From JAQBZY01 sp038117205 (GTDB lineage: Bacteria; Pseudomonadota; Alphaproteobacteria; Rhodospirillales; Casp-alpha2), in assembly GCA_038117205.1 (NCBI GenBank), contig JAYOFL010000003.1:29532-93531 (forward strand): 64,000 nt of DNA, in the 5' to 3' direction. The first letter of the stretch is position 1, and each line of letters opens with the position of its first letter. Made by a program: the position numbers and the translations under genes. Positions 8,687 to 17,013 of the stretch are shown in pieces. Below the pieces are notes generated by a model. That model ran no database searches and was not told the origin of the DNA. It was given only the letters and a program-made list of their open reading frames with translations.

Positions 8687-8700
8687 ACTAATATATTAGT
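8687..8700. promoter_or_regulatory. 14-bp perfect palindrome, candidate GntR operator
   Basis: ACTAATATATTAGT is its own reverse complement and lies 36 bases upstream of the GntR start and 64 bases upstream of the TAXI receptor start. It stands out as an AT-only core in GC-rich surroundings. Its place between divergent regulator and transporter genes suggests an operator overlapping one or both promoters. No protein binding can be shown from sequence alone. Confidence 0.5.
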
Positions 8701-8764
8701 GTATTTGCCTCAACACCGAAGCCGCCAACGGGTGCGGTCGAGAAATCCTTGGGAGGGATAATAG

Positions 8765-9709
8765 ATGAAAGTTAACCACAAGGCTGGCCTTCTGGCCACA
8801 GGCCTGATTTTCGCCATGTCCGGCGCCGCCGGCGCCGCCGATCTCAAGCTGGTCACCGGTCCGCAGGGCGGCTCCTGGTATCCGCTGGGCGGCGCGCTGA
8901 AGAACCTGATCGAAAAGCAGATCAAGGGTTCCAACGTGCAGGTCGGTCCGGGCGCGGGCATTGCCAACGTCAAGGCGATCGAGGCCGGCAAGGCCGATAT
9001 CGGCTTCGCCAACTCGGTGTCGACGGTCGACGCGATCAACGGCAAGCCGCCGTTCGAAAAGAAGTACGGCAACGTCTGCAACGTCGCGACGCTGTATCCG
9101 CAGTACTTCCAGATCATCACGGTCGCCGGCAGCGGCATCAAAACGCCGGCCGATCTGAAGGGCAAGGCGCTGACGACCCAGAAGAAGGGCAACACCGGCG
9201 AGCAGATCACCGCGCACCTTCTCGAAGCCTACGGCATGTCCTACAGCGACCTGCCGAAGGTCAACCAGGGTTCCTACACGGACTCGGTCAACCAGTTGAA
9301 GGACGGCAACGCGACCTGGTTCACGCTCGGATCCACCGCGCCGGCGAGCTCGGTCATGGACCTGGCGGCGTCGCGTGACGTCGTGGTCGTGCCGATTCCG
9401 GACGACGGTCTCGGCAAGATGCAGAAGATCAATCCGGGCTATAAGCGCATCGTCATCAAGGCCGGCACCTATCCGAAGCAGACGGCCGACGTGCCGACGG
9501 TCGGCTACGCCACCCACGTGATCGCGCGCTGCGACCTCGACGCCAAGACCGTCGAGGGCGTACTCACCGCCATGGCCGGCGGCGTCGGCGATCTCGCCGC
9601 TATCGCCAAGGCGATGAAGGGCGTCGACGCGAAAGCGATGGCGTTCGACATCGGCGTGCCCATGCACAAGGGAGCGACGAGTTTCTACAAGGCCAAAGGC
9701 GCCCTCTAA
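8765..9709 (+). CDS. TAXI family TRAP transporter solute-binding protein
   Basis: A 314-residue periplasmic receptor with a Sec signal peptide (about residues 1-24, ending SGAAGAAD). The TAXI hallmark TGPQGGSWYPLGG follows at about 31-43, with GIANVKAIEAGKADIGF and a central domain. TAXI receptors deliver organic acids or amino acids to a fused TRAP permease; ligands are rarely predictable. The site GGGAGGGA at 8751-8758 fixes the ATG. It is the first gene of a four-gene unit with permease, sugar-acid dehydratase and aldolase, which points to an aldonic or similar hydroxy acid as ligand. Several TAXI systems carry glutamate or dicarboxylates, so this stays open. Confidence 0.9.
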   Translation: MKVNHKAGLLATGLIFAMSGAAGAADLKLVTGPQGGSWYPLGGALKNLIEKQIKGSNVQVGPGAGIANVKAIEAGKADIGFANSVSTVDAINGKPPFEKKYGNVCNVATLYPQYFQIITVAGSGIKTPADLKGKALTTQKKGNTGEQITAHLLEAYGMSYSDLPKVNQGSYTDSVNQLKDGNATWFTLGSTAPASSVMDLAASRDVVVVPIPDDGLGKMQKINPGYKRIVIKAGTYPKQTADVPTVGYATHVIARCDLDAKTVEGVLTAMAGGVGDLAAIAKAMKGVDAKAMAFDIGVPMHKGATSFYKAKGAL

Positions 9710-9741
9710 GAACGGGGCAATCTCCTCCTGATACACTGAAC

Positions 9742-9771
9742 GCCGCGGCGCCCCGACGGGGGCGCCGCGGC
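9742..9771 (+). other. 13-bp hairpin between TAXI receptor and TRAP permease genes
   Basis: GCCGCGGCGCCCC pairs perfectly with GGGGCGCCGCGGC around the loop GACG. No T-tract follows, so it is not a standard terminator. In this position it may protect the receptor mRNA 3' end or partly block read-through, giving more receptor than permease. Confidence 0.6.
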
Positions 9772-9803
9772 ACCCTGTATACGTCCCTAGGGGGCATCTG
9801 ATC

Positions 9804-11663
9804 ATGTTTTCGGCCATGTTTTCGGGCAAGAACTGGGCTTGGTTCGCCGTCACCGCCGTCGGTGCCGCGATGTCGATCTATCACCTCTATGTCGCGTTCT
9901 TCGGCGCCCCCGATGCGCAGATATTCCGCTCCACGCACCTCGTATTCGCGCTCGTCATGGCTTTCCTGATGGCGCCCTGCTGGCCGCGCAAGGACGGCAC
10001 GCCGGGTCTCGCCGACCTGCTGCTGGTCGCCGCCTCGTTGGCCGCCTGCGGCTACCAGTTCTTCGCCAAGGATTACATCGACAACCGCATGATCTACGTC
10101 GACGATCTGGTTCCCGGCGACTGGATTTTCGGCACCATGATGGTGGTGCTGCTCCTGGAATCGACGCGCCGCCTGATGGGTCTGGTGCTGCCGATCACGG
10201 CGCTGGTGTTCGTCGCCTACGCGATCTTCATTCACGGAACCGATCTCGGTCCGTTGCTCGAGCAACTGTACCTGACCACCGACGGCATCCTCGGCATTCC
10301 CGTCAGCGTCTCCGCGACCTACGTCGTGCTGTTCATCCTGTTCGGCGCGTTCGTCGAACGGACCGGTACCGGCAAACTGTTCATGGACTTCGCCATGGCG
10401 CTGACCGGCCATACCGCCGGCGGCCCGGCTAAGGTCGCCTGCATCACCAGCGCCATGTTCGGCACGGTGTCGGGCAGCGCCGTCGCCAACGTCATGACCA
10501 CCGGTACCTTCTCGATCCCGCTCATGAAGCGCATCGGCTACCGGCCGGCCTTCGCCGGCGCCGTCGAGGCCGTGGCCTCCACCGGCGGACAGATCATGCC
10601 GCCGATCATGGGCGCGGCGGCGTTCGTGATGGCGGAATTCCTGGGCGTCGCCTACATCGAGGTCGCCAAGTACGCGCTCATCCCGGCCGTCCTCTATTTC
10701 GGCGCCGTCTTCATGGCGGTGCACTTCGAGGCCCGGCGCGTCGGCATGGTCGGCCTGCCGAAGTCGGAGCTGCCGTCGCTCAAGGAGACGCTGAAGAACC
10801 ACGGGCATCTGTTCATTCCGCTGGTCGTCATCGTCGGCGTCCTGATTTCCGGCTTCAGCGCGCCGTTCGCCGCGCTCTGCGGCATCTTCTCGGTTTTCCC
10901 GACGATCATGCTCCGCAAGTCGAGCCGCCAGCACCTGAACCCGCAGAACATCCTGGAAGCCCTCGTCGACGGCGCCAAGAACGCGGTCGGCGTGGCGCTT
11001 GCCTGCGGCTGCGCCGGCATCGTCATCGGCGTCATCGCGCTCACCGGCCTCGGCATCGAGTTCACCAGCTTCGTTCTCGCGGTGTCGCAGAACTCGCTCG
11101 TCGTGGCGCTGTTCTTCACCATGCTCGCCGGCATCGTCCTCGGCATGGGCATGCCGACGACGCCGGCCTACATCATGCAGGTGGCGCTGCTGGTGCCGGC
11201 GGTGGTCAAGCTCGGCGTCACCGTCGAGGCGGCGCACATGTTCGTGTTCTACTTCGCGATCCTGTCCGCCATCACGCCGCCGGTGGCGCTCGCCGTCTAT
11301 GCGGCGAACGGGCTTTCCGGTGCCGGGCTTTGGGAATCCGGTTGGGCCGCCGTGAAGCTAGGACTCACCGGCTACATCATCCCGTTCATGTTCGTGTTCG
11401 GACCGTCGCTGCTGCTAATCGGCGAATGGTCGACCATCGCGTTGACGACGGTCTCCGCCATATGCGGCGTCGTCCTGCTGGCGGCGGGACTGCACAGCTA
11501 CCTGCTGGCGCCCGCCAATATGTGGCAACGGACAATGATGGTCGCGGCGGCTTTCTGCCTGATCAAGCCGGGTCTCTACACCGACCTCGCCGGCGCCTCG
11601 CTCGCCGCCGTGGTGATCGGCGCGCAACTGCTCGAACGCCGCCGTCTGCAGGCGGCGAACTGA
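9804..11663 (+). CDS. TRAP transporter permease, DctQ-DctM fused type
   Basis: A 619-residue integral membrane protein with many hydrophobic helices. The first ~130 residues correspond to the small DctQ-like part and the rest to the DctM core, with TRAP motifs such as GTVSGSAVANVMTTGTFSIP, STGGQIMPPIMGAAAF and LGMGMPTTPAYIMQ. It should catalyse sodium-coupled uptake of the ligand captured by the upstream TAXI receptor. ATG 9804 is preceded by AGGGGGC. The fused architecture is the usual one for TAXI systems. It is followed 31 bases later by the dehydratase gene, in the same operon. Confidence 0.92.
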   Translation: MFSAMFSGKNWAWFAVTAVGAAMSIYHLYVAFFGAPDAQIFRSTHLVFALVMAFLMAPCWPRKDGTPGLADLLLVAASLAACGYQFFAKDYIDNRMIYVDDLVPGDWIFGTMMVVLLLESTRRLMGLVLPITALVFVAYAIFIHGTDLGPLLEQLYLTTDGILGIPVSVSATYVVLFILFGAFVERTGTGKLFMDFAMALTGHTAGGPAKVACITSAMFGTVSGSAVANVMTTGTFSIPLMKRIGYRPAFAGAVEAVASTGGQIMPPIMGAAAFVMAEFLGVAYIEVAKYALIPAVLYFGAVFMAVHFEARRVGMVGLPKSELPSLKETLKNHGHLFIPLVVIVGVLISGFSAPFAALCGIFSVFPTIMLRKSSRQHLNPQNILEALVDGAKNAVGVALACGCAGIVIGVIALTGLGIEFTSFVLAVSQNSLVVALFFTMLAGIVLGMGMPTTPAYIMQVALLVPAVVKLGVTVEAAHMFVFYFAILSAITPPVALAVYAANGLSGAGLWESGWAAVKLGLTGYIIPFMFVFGPSLLLIGEWSTIALTTVSAICGVVLLAAGLHSYLLAPANMWQRTMMVAAAFCLIKPGLYTDLAGASLAAVVIGAQLLERRRLQAAN

Positions 11664-11694
11664 AGTCCCGTTCCCGCTTTCCGTTGGAGGCCCC

Positions 11695-13434
11695 GTGACG
11701 AACGCAAGAAAGAAGCCGGAAGAGCTCCGCAGTTACCGTTGGTTCGGCCACGACGATTTGCGCGGCTTCGGGCATCGCTCCCGCGCCCTGCAGATGGGCT
11801 ACGCGCCCGAGGACTGGCGCGGCAAGCCGATGATCGCGATCATCAACACGTGGTCCGACATCAACCCCTGCCACATGCATTTCAAGCACCGGGTCGACGA
11901 CGTGAAGCGCGGCATCCATCAGGCCGGCGGCTTCCCGATCGAGCTGCCGGCGATGTCGCTGGCGGAAAACTACGTCAAGCCGACGACCATGCTCTATCGC
12001 AACATGCTGGCGATGGAAGTCGAGGAACTGATCCGCTCGCATCCCATCGACGGTGTCGTGCTGATGGGCGGTTGCGACAAGACGACGCCGGGCGTTCTGC
12101 TGGGCGCCACCAGCGCCGGACTTCCCTCCATCTTCCTGCCGGCGGGCCCGATGCTGCGCGGCAACTGGAAGGGCAAGACGCTGGGCTCCGGCTCCGACGC
12201 CTGGAAATACTGGGACGAACGCCGCGCCGGCAAGATCACGACCGAGGACTGGCAGGATCTCGAGGCCGGTATCGCGCGCAGCTACGGCACCTGCATGACC
12301 ATGGGCACCGCCAGCACCATGACCGCCATCGCGGAAGCCATCGGCATGACCCTGCCCGGCGCCTCTTCCATTCCGGCCGCCGATTCCAACCATATACGGA
12401 TGTCCGCCGCCTGCGGCCGGCGCATCGTCGAAATGGTCTGGGAAGACGTCACGCCGGACAAGATCCAGACCCGCGCCGCCTTCGAAAACGGCATCGCCGT
12501 CGCCATGGCCATGGGCTGTTCGACCAACGCCATCATCCACGTGATCGCGCAAGCGCGGCGCGCCGGCCAGGACATCGGCCTGGAGGACTTCGAGAAGGCC
12601 AGCCGCATCGTGCCGGTGATCGCCAACGTCCGGCCGAGCGGCGACACCTACCTGATGGAGGACTTCTATTACGCCGGCGGCCTGCCGGGGCTGATGGCGA
12701 CGATCCGTGAGCACCTGCACCTGGACGCAATGACGGTGAACGGCCGCACGGTCGGCGAGAACATCGCCGCCGCCGAGGTCCACGACGACGACGTCATCCG
12801 GCCGCTCTCGAACCCGATCTACAAGGAAGGCGCACTCGCGGTGCTCAAGGGCAACCTGGCGCCGGACGGCTGCGTCATCAAGCCGAGTGCCTGCGAGCCG
12901 CGCTTCCTGAGGCACACCGGCCCGGCCCTCGTCTTCGACGACTATCCCTCCATGAAGAAGGCCGTCGAGGACGAGAACCTCGACGTTACCGCCGACCACG
13001 TCCTGATCCTCCGGAACGCCGGCCCGCAGGGCGGCCCCGGCATGCCGGAATGGGGCATGCTGCCGATCCCGAGGAAGCTCGTGAAAGAGGGCGTGCGCGA
13101 CATGGTGCGGCTTTCCGACGCCCGCATGAGCGGCACCAGCTATGGTGCGTGCATCCTGCACGTCAGCCCCGAATCCTATGTCGGCGGGCCGCTGGCGCTG
13201 GTCAGGAACGGCGATCCGATTTCCGTCGACGTGGCGGCGCGCACGATCACCCTCGACGTGCCGGACGCCGAACTGGCCGCCCGCCGGAAAGCCCTCGCCG
13301 CGCCGGCGCCCCGCTTCGAGCGCGGCTACGGCTGGATGTTCAATCGCCACATCAGGCAGGCGCACGAGGGGTGCGACTTCGACTTCCTGCACACCGATTT
13401 CGGCCGTCCCGTCGGCGAGCCGGACATTTTCTAA
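11695..13434 (+). CDS. IlvD/Edd family dehydratase, probable sugar-acid (arabinonate-type) dehydratase
   Basis: A 579-residue Fe-S dehydratase. The cluster ligands are Cys59 (INPCHMH), Cys127 (GGCDKTTPG) and Cys200 (TCMTMGT). Length and the PEELRSYRWFGHDDLRGFGH opening fit the aldonic-acid branch (L-arabinonate, D-xylonate or similar) better than true dihydroxy-acid dehydratase IlvD, which has a different N terminus. The reaction would remove water to give a 2-keto-3-deoxy acid. It starts at GTG 11695, with TTGGAGG 4 bases upstream. Context (TRAP uptake before, RraA-like aldolase after) supports a catabolic role. The exact acid cannot be told from sequence. Confidence 0.88.
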   Translation: MTNARKKPEELRSYRWFGHDDLRGFGHRSRALQMGYAPEDWRGKPMIAIINTWSDINPCHMHFKHRVDDVKRGIHQAGGFPIELPAMSLAENYVKPTTMLYRNMLAMEVEELIRSHPIDGVVLMGGCDKTTPGVLLGATSAGLPSIFLPAGPMLRGNWKGKTLGSGSDAWKYWDERRAGKITTEDWQDLEAGIARSYGTCMTMGTASTMTAIAEAIGMTLPGASSIPAADSNHIRMSAACGRRIVEMVWEDVTPDKIQTRAAFENGIAVAMAMGCSTNAIIHVIAQARRAGQDIGLEDFEKASRIVPVIANVRPSGDTYLMEDFYYAGGLPGLMATIREHLHLDAMTVNGRTVGENIAAAEVHDDDVIRPLSNPIYKEGALAVLKGNLAPDGCVIKPSACEPRFLRHTGPALVFDDYPSMKKAVEDENLDVTADHVLILRNAGPQGGPGMPEWGMLPIPRKLVKEGVRDMVRLSDARMSGTSYGACILHVSPESYVGGPLALVRNGDPISVDVAARTITLDVPDAELAARRKALAAPAPRFERGYGWMFNRHIRQAHEGCDFDFLHTDFGRPVGEPDIF

Positions 13435-13448
13435 CCCCGGAGCCCCCG

Positions 13449-14165
13449 ATGCCCCTTTCCAACGAGACCCGCGAAAAGCTCAAGACCGTCAGCACCGCCA
13501 CCATCACCACGGCGCTGTTCAAGAAGGGCTTCCGCAATCAGTACATCCAGAACGTCCATCCGCTCAATCCGGCCGGCGCGCCCATGGTCGGCGAAGCCTT
13601 CACGCTCCGCTACATGCCGGCGCGCGAGGACCGCAATCCGATCAGCGTCTTTCAGGACCGCGGTCATCCGCAGCGCAAGGCGGTCGAGGATTGCCCGCCC
13701 GGTGCCGTCTTCGTCATCGACAGCCGCAAGGACCCGCGCGCCGCGTCGGCCGGCTCGATCCTGGTGACGCGCCTGATGGTCCGGGGTGTCGCCGGTGTCG
13801 TCACCGACGGCGGCTTCCGCGATTCCCCGGAAATCGCCAAGCTGGCGATCCCGGCCTATCACACCCGTCCGGCGGCGCCGACCAATCTGACGGTGCACGA
13901 GGCCATCGACATCAACGTGCCGATCGGCTGCGGCGACGCGCCGGTGTTCCCGGGCGACGTGATCGTCGGCGACGGCGAGGGCGTGGTCGTCATCCCGGCG
14001 CATATCGCGGACGATATCTGCGCCGAGGCCGTCGAGATGACGGCATTCGAGGACTTCGTCACGGAAGAGGTGCAGAAGGGCCGCTCCATCCTCGGCCTCT
14101 ATCCGGCGACCGAGGAACAAACCAAGCAGGACTTCGCCGCCTGGCGGAAGAAGAACAACCGCTGA
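13449..14165 (+). CDS. RraA-like / HMG-CHA aldolase family protein
   Basis: A 238-residue member of the RraA-like fold, which includes 4-hydroxy-4-methyl-2-oxoglutarate/oxaloacetate-type divalent-metal aldolases. Family features are the metal and substrate loop VTDGGFRDSPEIAK and the tail GDVIVGDGEGVVVIPAHIAD. Located just after the dehydratase, it plausibly cleaves or modifies the 2-keto-3-deoxy acid. ATG 13449 is supported by CCGGAG at 13438-13443; the longer upstream frame is antisense-like noise inside the dehydratase. Older annotations call this family menaquinone methyltransferase or ribonuclease regulator; neither fits the operon. Confidence 0.85.
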   Translation: MPLSNETREKLKTVSTATITTALFKKGFRNQYIQNVHPLNPAGAPMVGEAFTLRYMPAREDRNPISVFQDRGHPQRKAVEDCPPGAVFVIDSRKDPRAASAGSILVTRLMVRGVAGVVTDGGFRDSPEIAKLAIPAYHTRPAAPTNLTVHEAIDINVPIGCGDAPVFPGDVIVGDGEGVVVIPAHIADDICAEAVEMTAFEDFVTEEVQKGRSILGLYPATEEQTKQDFAAWRKKNNR

Positions 14166-14170
14166 GGACG

Positions 14171-14198
14171 TCTAGCGGGCCTTGCCGGCCCGCCTAGA
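14171..14198. other. Hairpin at the junction of two convergent operons
   Basis: TCTAGCGGGCC pairs with GGCCCG-C-CTAGA, with one bulged C and loop TTGCC. It lies between the aldolase stop and the end of potI, overlapping the last potI codons. Neither side has a T-run, so it can only be called a possible bidirectional transcription-end hairpin. Confidence 0.35.
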
Positions 14199-14981
14199 GA
14201 CCAACCAACCGGCCAGCACCACGATCGCGGCGACGCTCAGCAAGAGGATCGTCGCCAGCGCGTTGATCTGTGGATTGACGCCGAGCCGTGCGCTCGAAAA
14301 GACGACCATGGGGAGCGTGCTCGATCCGGGTCCGGAAACGAAACTGGCGATCACCAGATCGTCCAGCGATAGCGTGAAGGCGAGCAGCCAGCCCGCCGCC
14401 AGGGACGGCGCGATCATCGGCAACGTCACCGTAAAGAACACCCGCACCGGCCGGGCGCCGAGGTCGAGCGCCGCTTCCTCGATGCTGCGGTCCAACTGCG
14501 CGAGCCGTGCCTGCGCCACCACCGAGACGTAGGCGATACCGAAGGTGGCGTGCGCGATGACGATGGTGACGACGCCCCGCCCGTCCGGCCAGCCGATCAA
14601 CTGCTCCATCGAGACGAACAGCAAAAGCAGCGACAGGCCGGTGATGACTTCCGGCATGACGAGGGGTGCCGTCGTCATGCCGGCGAACAGCAACCTGCCC
14701 CGGAAGCGGCCGAACCGAACCAGCGCCAGCGCCGCCAATGTGCCGAGCGCGACGGCGAGGGTCGCCGAGACGAAGGCGATGCCGAGACTGAGGCCGGCGG
14801 CGTCGAGCAGCTTTTCGTTCCGCATCAGCTCGCCATACCACTTGGTGGAAAAGCCGGCCCAGACGGTGACGAGCTTGGACGAATTGAACGAATAGACGAC
14901 GAGCGACGCGATCGGACCGTACAGGAACACGTAGCCCGAGATCAGGACGGCGATCAGGATCGGCGTCAGACCGCGTTTCAT
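14172..14981 (-). CDS. potI: Polyamine ABC transporter permease, PotI/PotC-like
   Basis: A 269-residue inner-membrane permease with six hydrophobic helices and the EAA-type cytoplasmic loop EEAALDLGARPVRVFFTVTL, where it docks to the ATPase. N-terminal helix GLTPILIAVLISGYVFLYGP and the stretch SFNSSKLVTVWAGFSTKWY are characteristic of spermidine/putrescine PotC/PotI proteins. ATG 14981 overlaps the potH stop (ATGA), and GGAGGG lies upstream. It is the last gene of potF-potG-potH-potI, on the minus strand, and forms the translocation pore with PotH. Confidence 0.92.
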   Translation of the reverse strand: MKRGLTPILIAVLISGYVFLYGPIASLVVYSFNSSKLVTVWAGFSTKWYGELMRNEKLLDAAGLSLGIAFVSATLAVALGTLAALALVRFGRFRGRLLFAGMTTAPLVMPEVITGLSLLLLFVSMEQLIGWPDGRGVVTIVIAHATFGIAYVSVVAQARLAQLDRSIEEAALDLGARPVRVFFTVTLPMIAPSLAAGWLLAFTLSLDDLVIASFVSGPGSSTLPMVVFSSARLGVNPQINALATILLLSVAAIVVLAGWLVSRRAGKAR

Positions 14982-15889
14982 GCGCCGCCCTCCGCCCGTT
15001 TGACGCGGATGTTCTCGAGCCACGCCAACGGCGCCACCAGCAATACCAGCATGGCGACGGCGACGGACGCCGCCAGCGGCCAGTCGCGGTTGTTGAAGAA
15101 CTCGATCCACAGCACCTTGCCGAGCATCAGGGTCTCGGGACCGCCGAGCAGGTCGGGGATGACGAACTCGCCGACCGCCGGAATGAACACCAGCAGTAAG
15201 CCGGCAAAGATGCCGGGCAGCGAGAGCGGCAGAGTCACCGTCAGGAAAGCGCGGACCGGTCGGGCGCCGAGATCGTGCGCCGCTTCCAGCAATGCCGGGT
15301 CCTGGCGTTCCAGCGCCGCGAACAGCGGCAGGATCATGAACGGCAGATAGGAATAGACGATGCCGACATAGACGGCGAACGGTGTGTGCAAGAGCGCCAG
15401 CGGTTGGTCGATCAGGCCGGTGGCCTGAAGAAGCTCGTTAACCGGCCCTTCCGTCTTCAAGAGCCCCATCCAGGCATAAACGCGGATCAGGAACGACGTC
15501 CAGAGCGGCAGGATCACGGCGATCAGAAGCTGCGGCCGCCAGCGGTCCGGGGTGCGGGCGAGTGCGTAGGCGATGGGATAGCCGACGAGCAGGCAGAGGA
15601 TCGCCGACGTGGCGGCGATGCGGAGCGAGCTCAGCAGTGCGTTCAGATAGAGCGGATCGTCGGCGAGGAAGGCGTAGTTGCCGAGCTTCGCGTTGACGGA
15701 GAGGCCGGCGCCCTCCACCCATTCCAATATCGGCGTATAGGGCGGGATGCCAATCCTGGTTTCCGAAAGGCTGATGGCGACGATGATGGCGAACGGCGCC
15801 AGGAAGAACAGCAGCAGCCACGCATATGGCAACGCAACGACGATACGGCGGCCGCCGCGCGCCGCCGGTGACGGACGCGGCCCGCTCAT
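14978..15889 (-). CDS. potH: Polyamine ABC transporter permease, PotH/PotB-like
   Basis: A 303-residue permease with an N-terminal helix PYAWLLLFFLAPFAIIVAIS, a periplasmic loop, and the EAA loop EAAHDLGARPVRAFLTVTLP. The segment YSYLPFMILPLFAALE and VGEFVIPDLLGG are typical of PotB/PotH. ATG 15889 overlaps the upstream ATPase stop by four bases (ATGA), so the reading frame extending upstream is discarded. It pairs with PotI to form the channel for putrescine or spermidine import. Confidence 0.92.
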   Translation of the reverse strand: MSGPRPSPAARGGRRIVVALPYAWLLLFFLAPFAIIVAISLSETRIGIPPYTPILEWVEGAGLSVNAKLGNYAFLADDPLYLNALLSSLRIAATSAILCLLVGYPIAYALARTPDRWRPQLLIAVILPLWTSFLIRVYAWMGLLKTEGPVNELLQATGLIDQPLALLHTPFAVYVGIVYSYLPFMILPLFAALERQDPALLEAAHDLGARPVRAFLTVTLPLSLPGIFAGLLLVFIPAVGEFVIPDLLGGPETLMLGKVLWIEFFNNRDWPLAASVAVAMLVLLVAPLAWLENIRVKRAEGGA

Positions 15890-17013
15890 CCGGGTAACAA
15901 CACGCCGTTCCGGGCCGGCCACGTCAAAACGACGCGGTCGTCCCAGGTCAGCGGCTGCTCCGTCGAGTGCAGGCTGTTGGCGGTCGACGCCTGGACGACG
16001 GGGCCGGCGTCGGTCTTCACGTGATAGATCGAAAGATCGCCGAGATAACCGATATCCTTGATGAAGCCAGCGATGCGGTTGCCGCCGTTTTCGGGCAAAT
16101 CGCGGTCGATGGCGATCTTCTCGGGGCGCACCATCACGCTCGCCTTCTGCCCGACCACCCAATCGCCCTCGGCGATGACCCGGATGTCGGTGCCGAGCGC
16201 GTCGGCACGGAGCGTCGCCTCGCCGTCGGAACGGGCGACCACGGCGCCGTCGAAAATATTGGCGGCGCCGATGAAGTCGGCGACGAAACGGCTTTCCGGC
16301 TGTTCGTAAATGCCGCGCGGCGTGCCGGTCTGGCGGATCACGCCCTTCTCCATGACGCCGATGCGGTCGGACACCGTCATCGCCTCTTCCTGGTCGTGCG
16401 TCACCATGACGAAGGCGATGCCGAGCCGTTCCTGCAGCGTCACCAGTTCCAACTGCGTGCGCTCGCGGAGCTTGCGGTCGAGCGCCGCCAATGGCTCGTC
16501 GAGCAGCAGGATCTTCGGGCGCTTGGCGATGGCGCGGGCGAGCGCGACACGCTGGCGCTGGCCACCCGACAACTGGTCGGGTCTCCGCTTCTCAAAGCCC
16601 GTGAGTTCGACCTGGCGCAGTGCCTCCGCCACCCGGTCGGCCCGTTCGCCGGCGCCGAGCGATTCCTGACGGAGACCGTAGGCGATGTTCTTCTCCACGC
16701 TCATGTGCGGAAAGAGGGCGTAGGACTGGAACACCATGTTGACCGGCCGCTCGTAGGGCGGCCGGTCGGTCATGTCCTCGCCGTCGATGACGATCCGCCC
16801 GGCGTCCGGCGTCTCGAAGCCGGCGATCATGCGGAGCAACGTCGTCTTGCCGCAGCCGGAACCGCCGAGGAGCGAGAAGAACTCGCCGCCCCGGACCTCG
16901 AGATCGACGCCCGCGACGGCGGCTTCGTCACCGAAACGCTTGCTCGCGCCGGTGACGGAGAGCACCACCCGGGCGTTCGAGGTCGCCGGCTTGCCGCCAG
17001 CGGGTCCGCTCAT
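15886..17013 (-). CDS. potG: Polyamine ABC transporter ATP-binding protein, PotG/PotA-like
   Basis: A 375-residue ATPase: Walker A GGSGCGKTT near residue 50, Q-loop VFQSYALFPHMSV, signature LSGGQRQRVALARA, Walker B ILLLDEP and the switch His in MVTHDQEEA. A C-terminal TOBE-type regulatory domain (about 285-375) completes the CUT/Pot ATPase layout. It energises import through PotH-PotI. Its ATG overlaps the potF stop (ATGA). The length (about 375) fits PotG/PotA. Confidence 0.93.
   Translation of the reverse strand: MSGPAGGKPATSNARVVLSVTGASKRFGDEAAVAGVDLEVRGGEFFSLLGGSGCGKTTLLRMIAGFETPDAGRIVIDGEDMTDRPPYERPVNMVFQSYALFPHMSVEKNIAYGLRQESLGAGERADRVAEALRQVELTGFEKRRPDQLSGGQRQRVALARAIAKRPKILLLDEPLAALDRKLRERTQLELVTLQERLGIAFVMVTHDQEEAMTVSDRIGVMEKGVIRQTGTPRGIYEQPESRFVADFIGAANIFDGAVVARSDGEATLRADALGTDIRVIAEGDWVVGQKASVMVRPEKIAIDRDLPENGGNRIAGFIKDIGYLGDLSIYHVKTDAGPVVQASTANSLHSTEQPLTWDDRVVLTWPARNGVLLPG

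Noticed and set aside
9600..13392. Two long minus-strand frames opposite the TRAP permease and dehydratase
   Set aside because: No recognisable domain; the plus-strand genes have clear motifs and ribosome sites.
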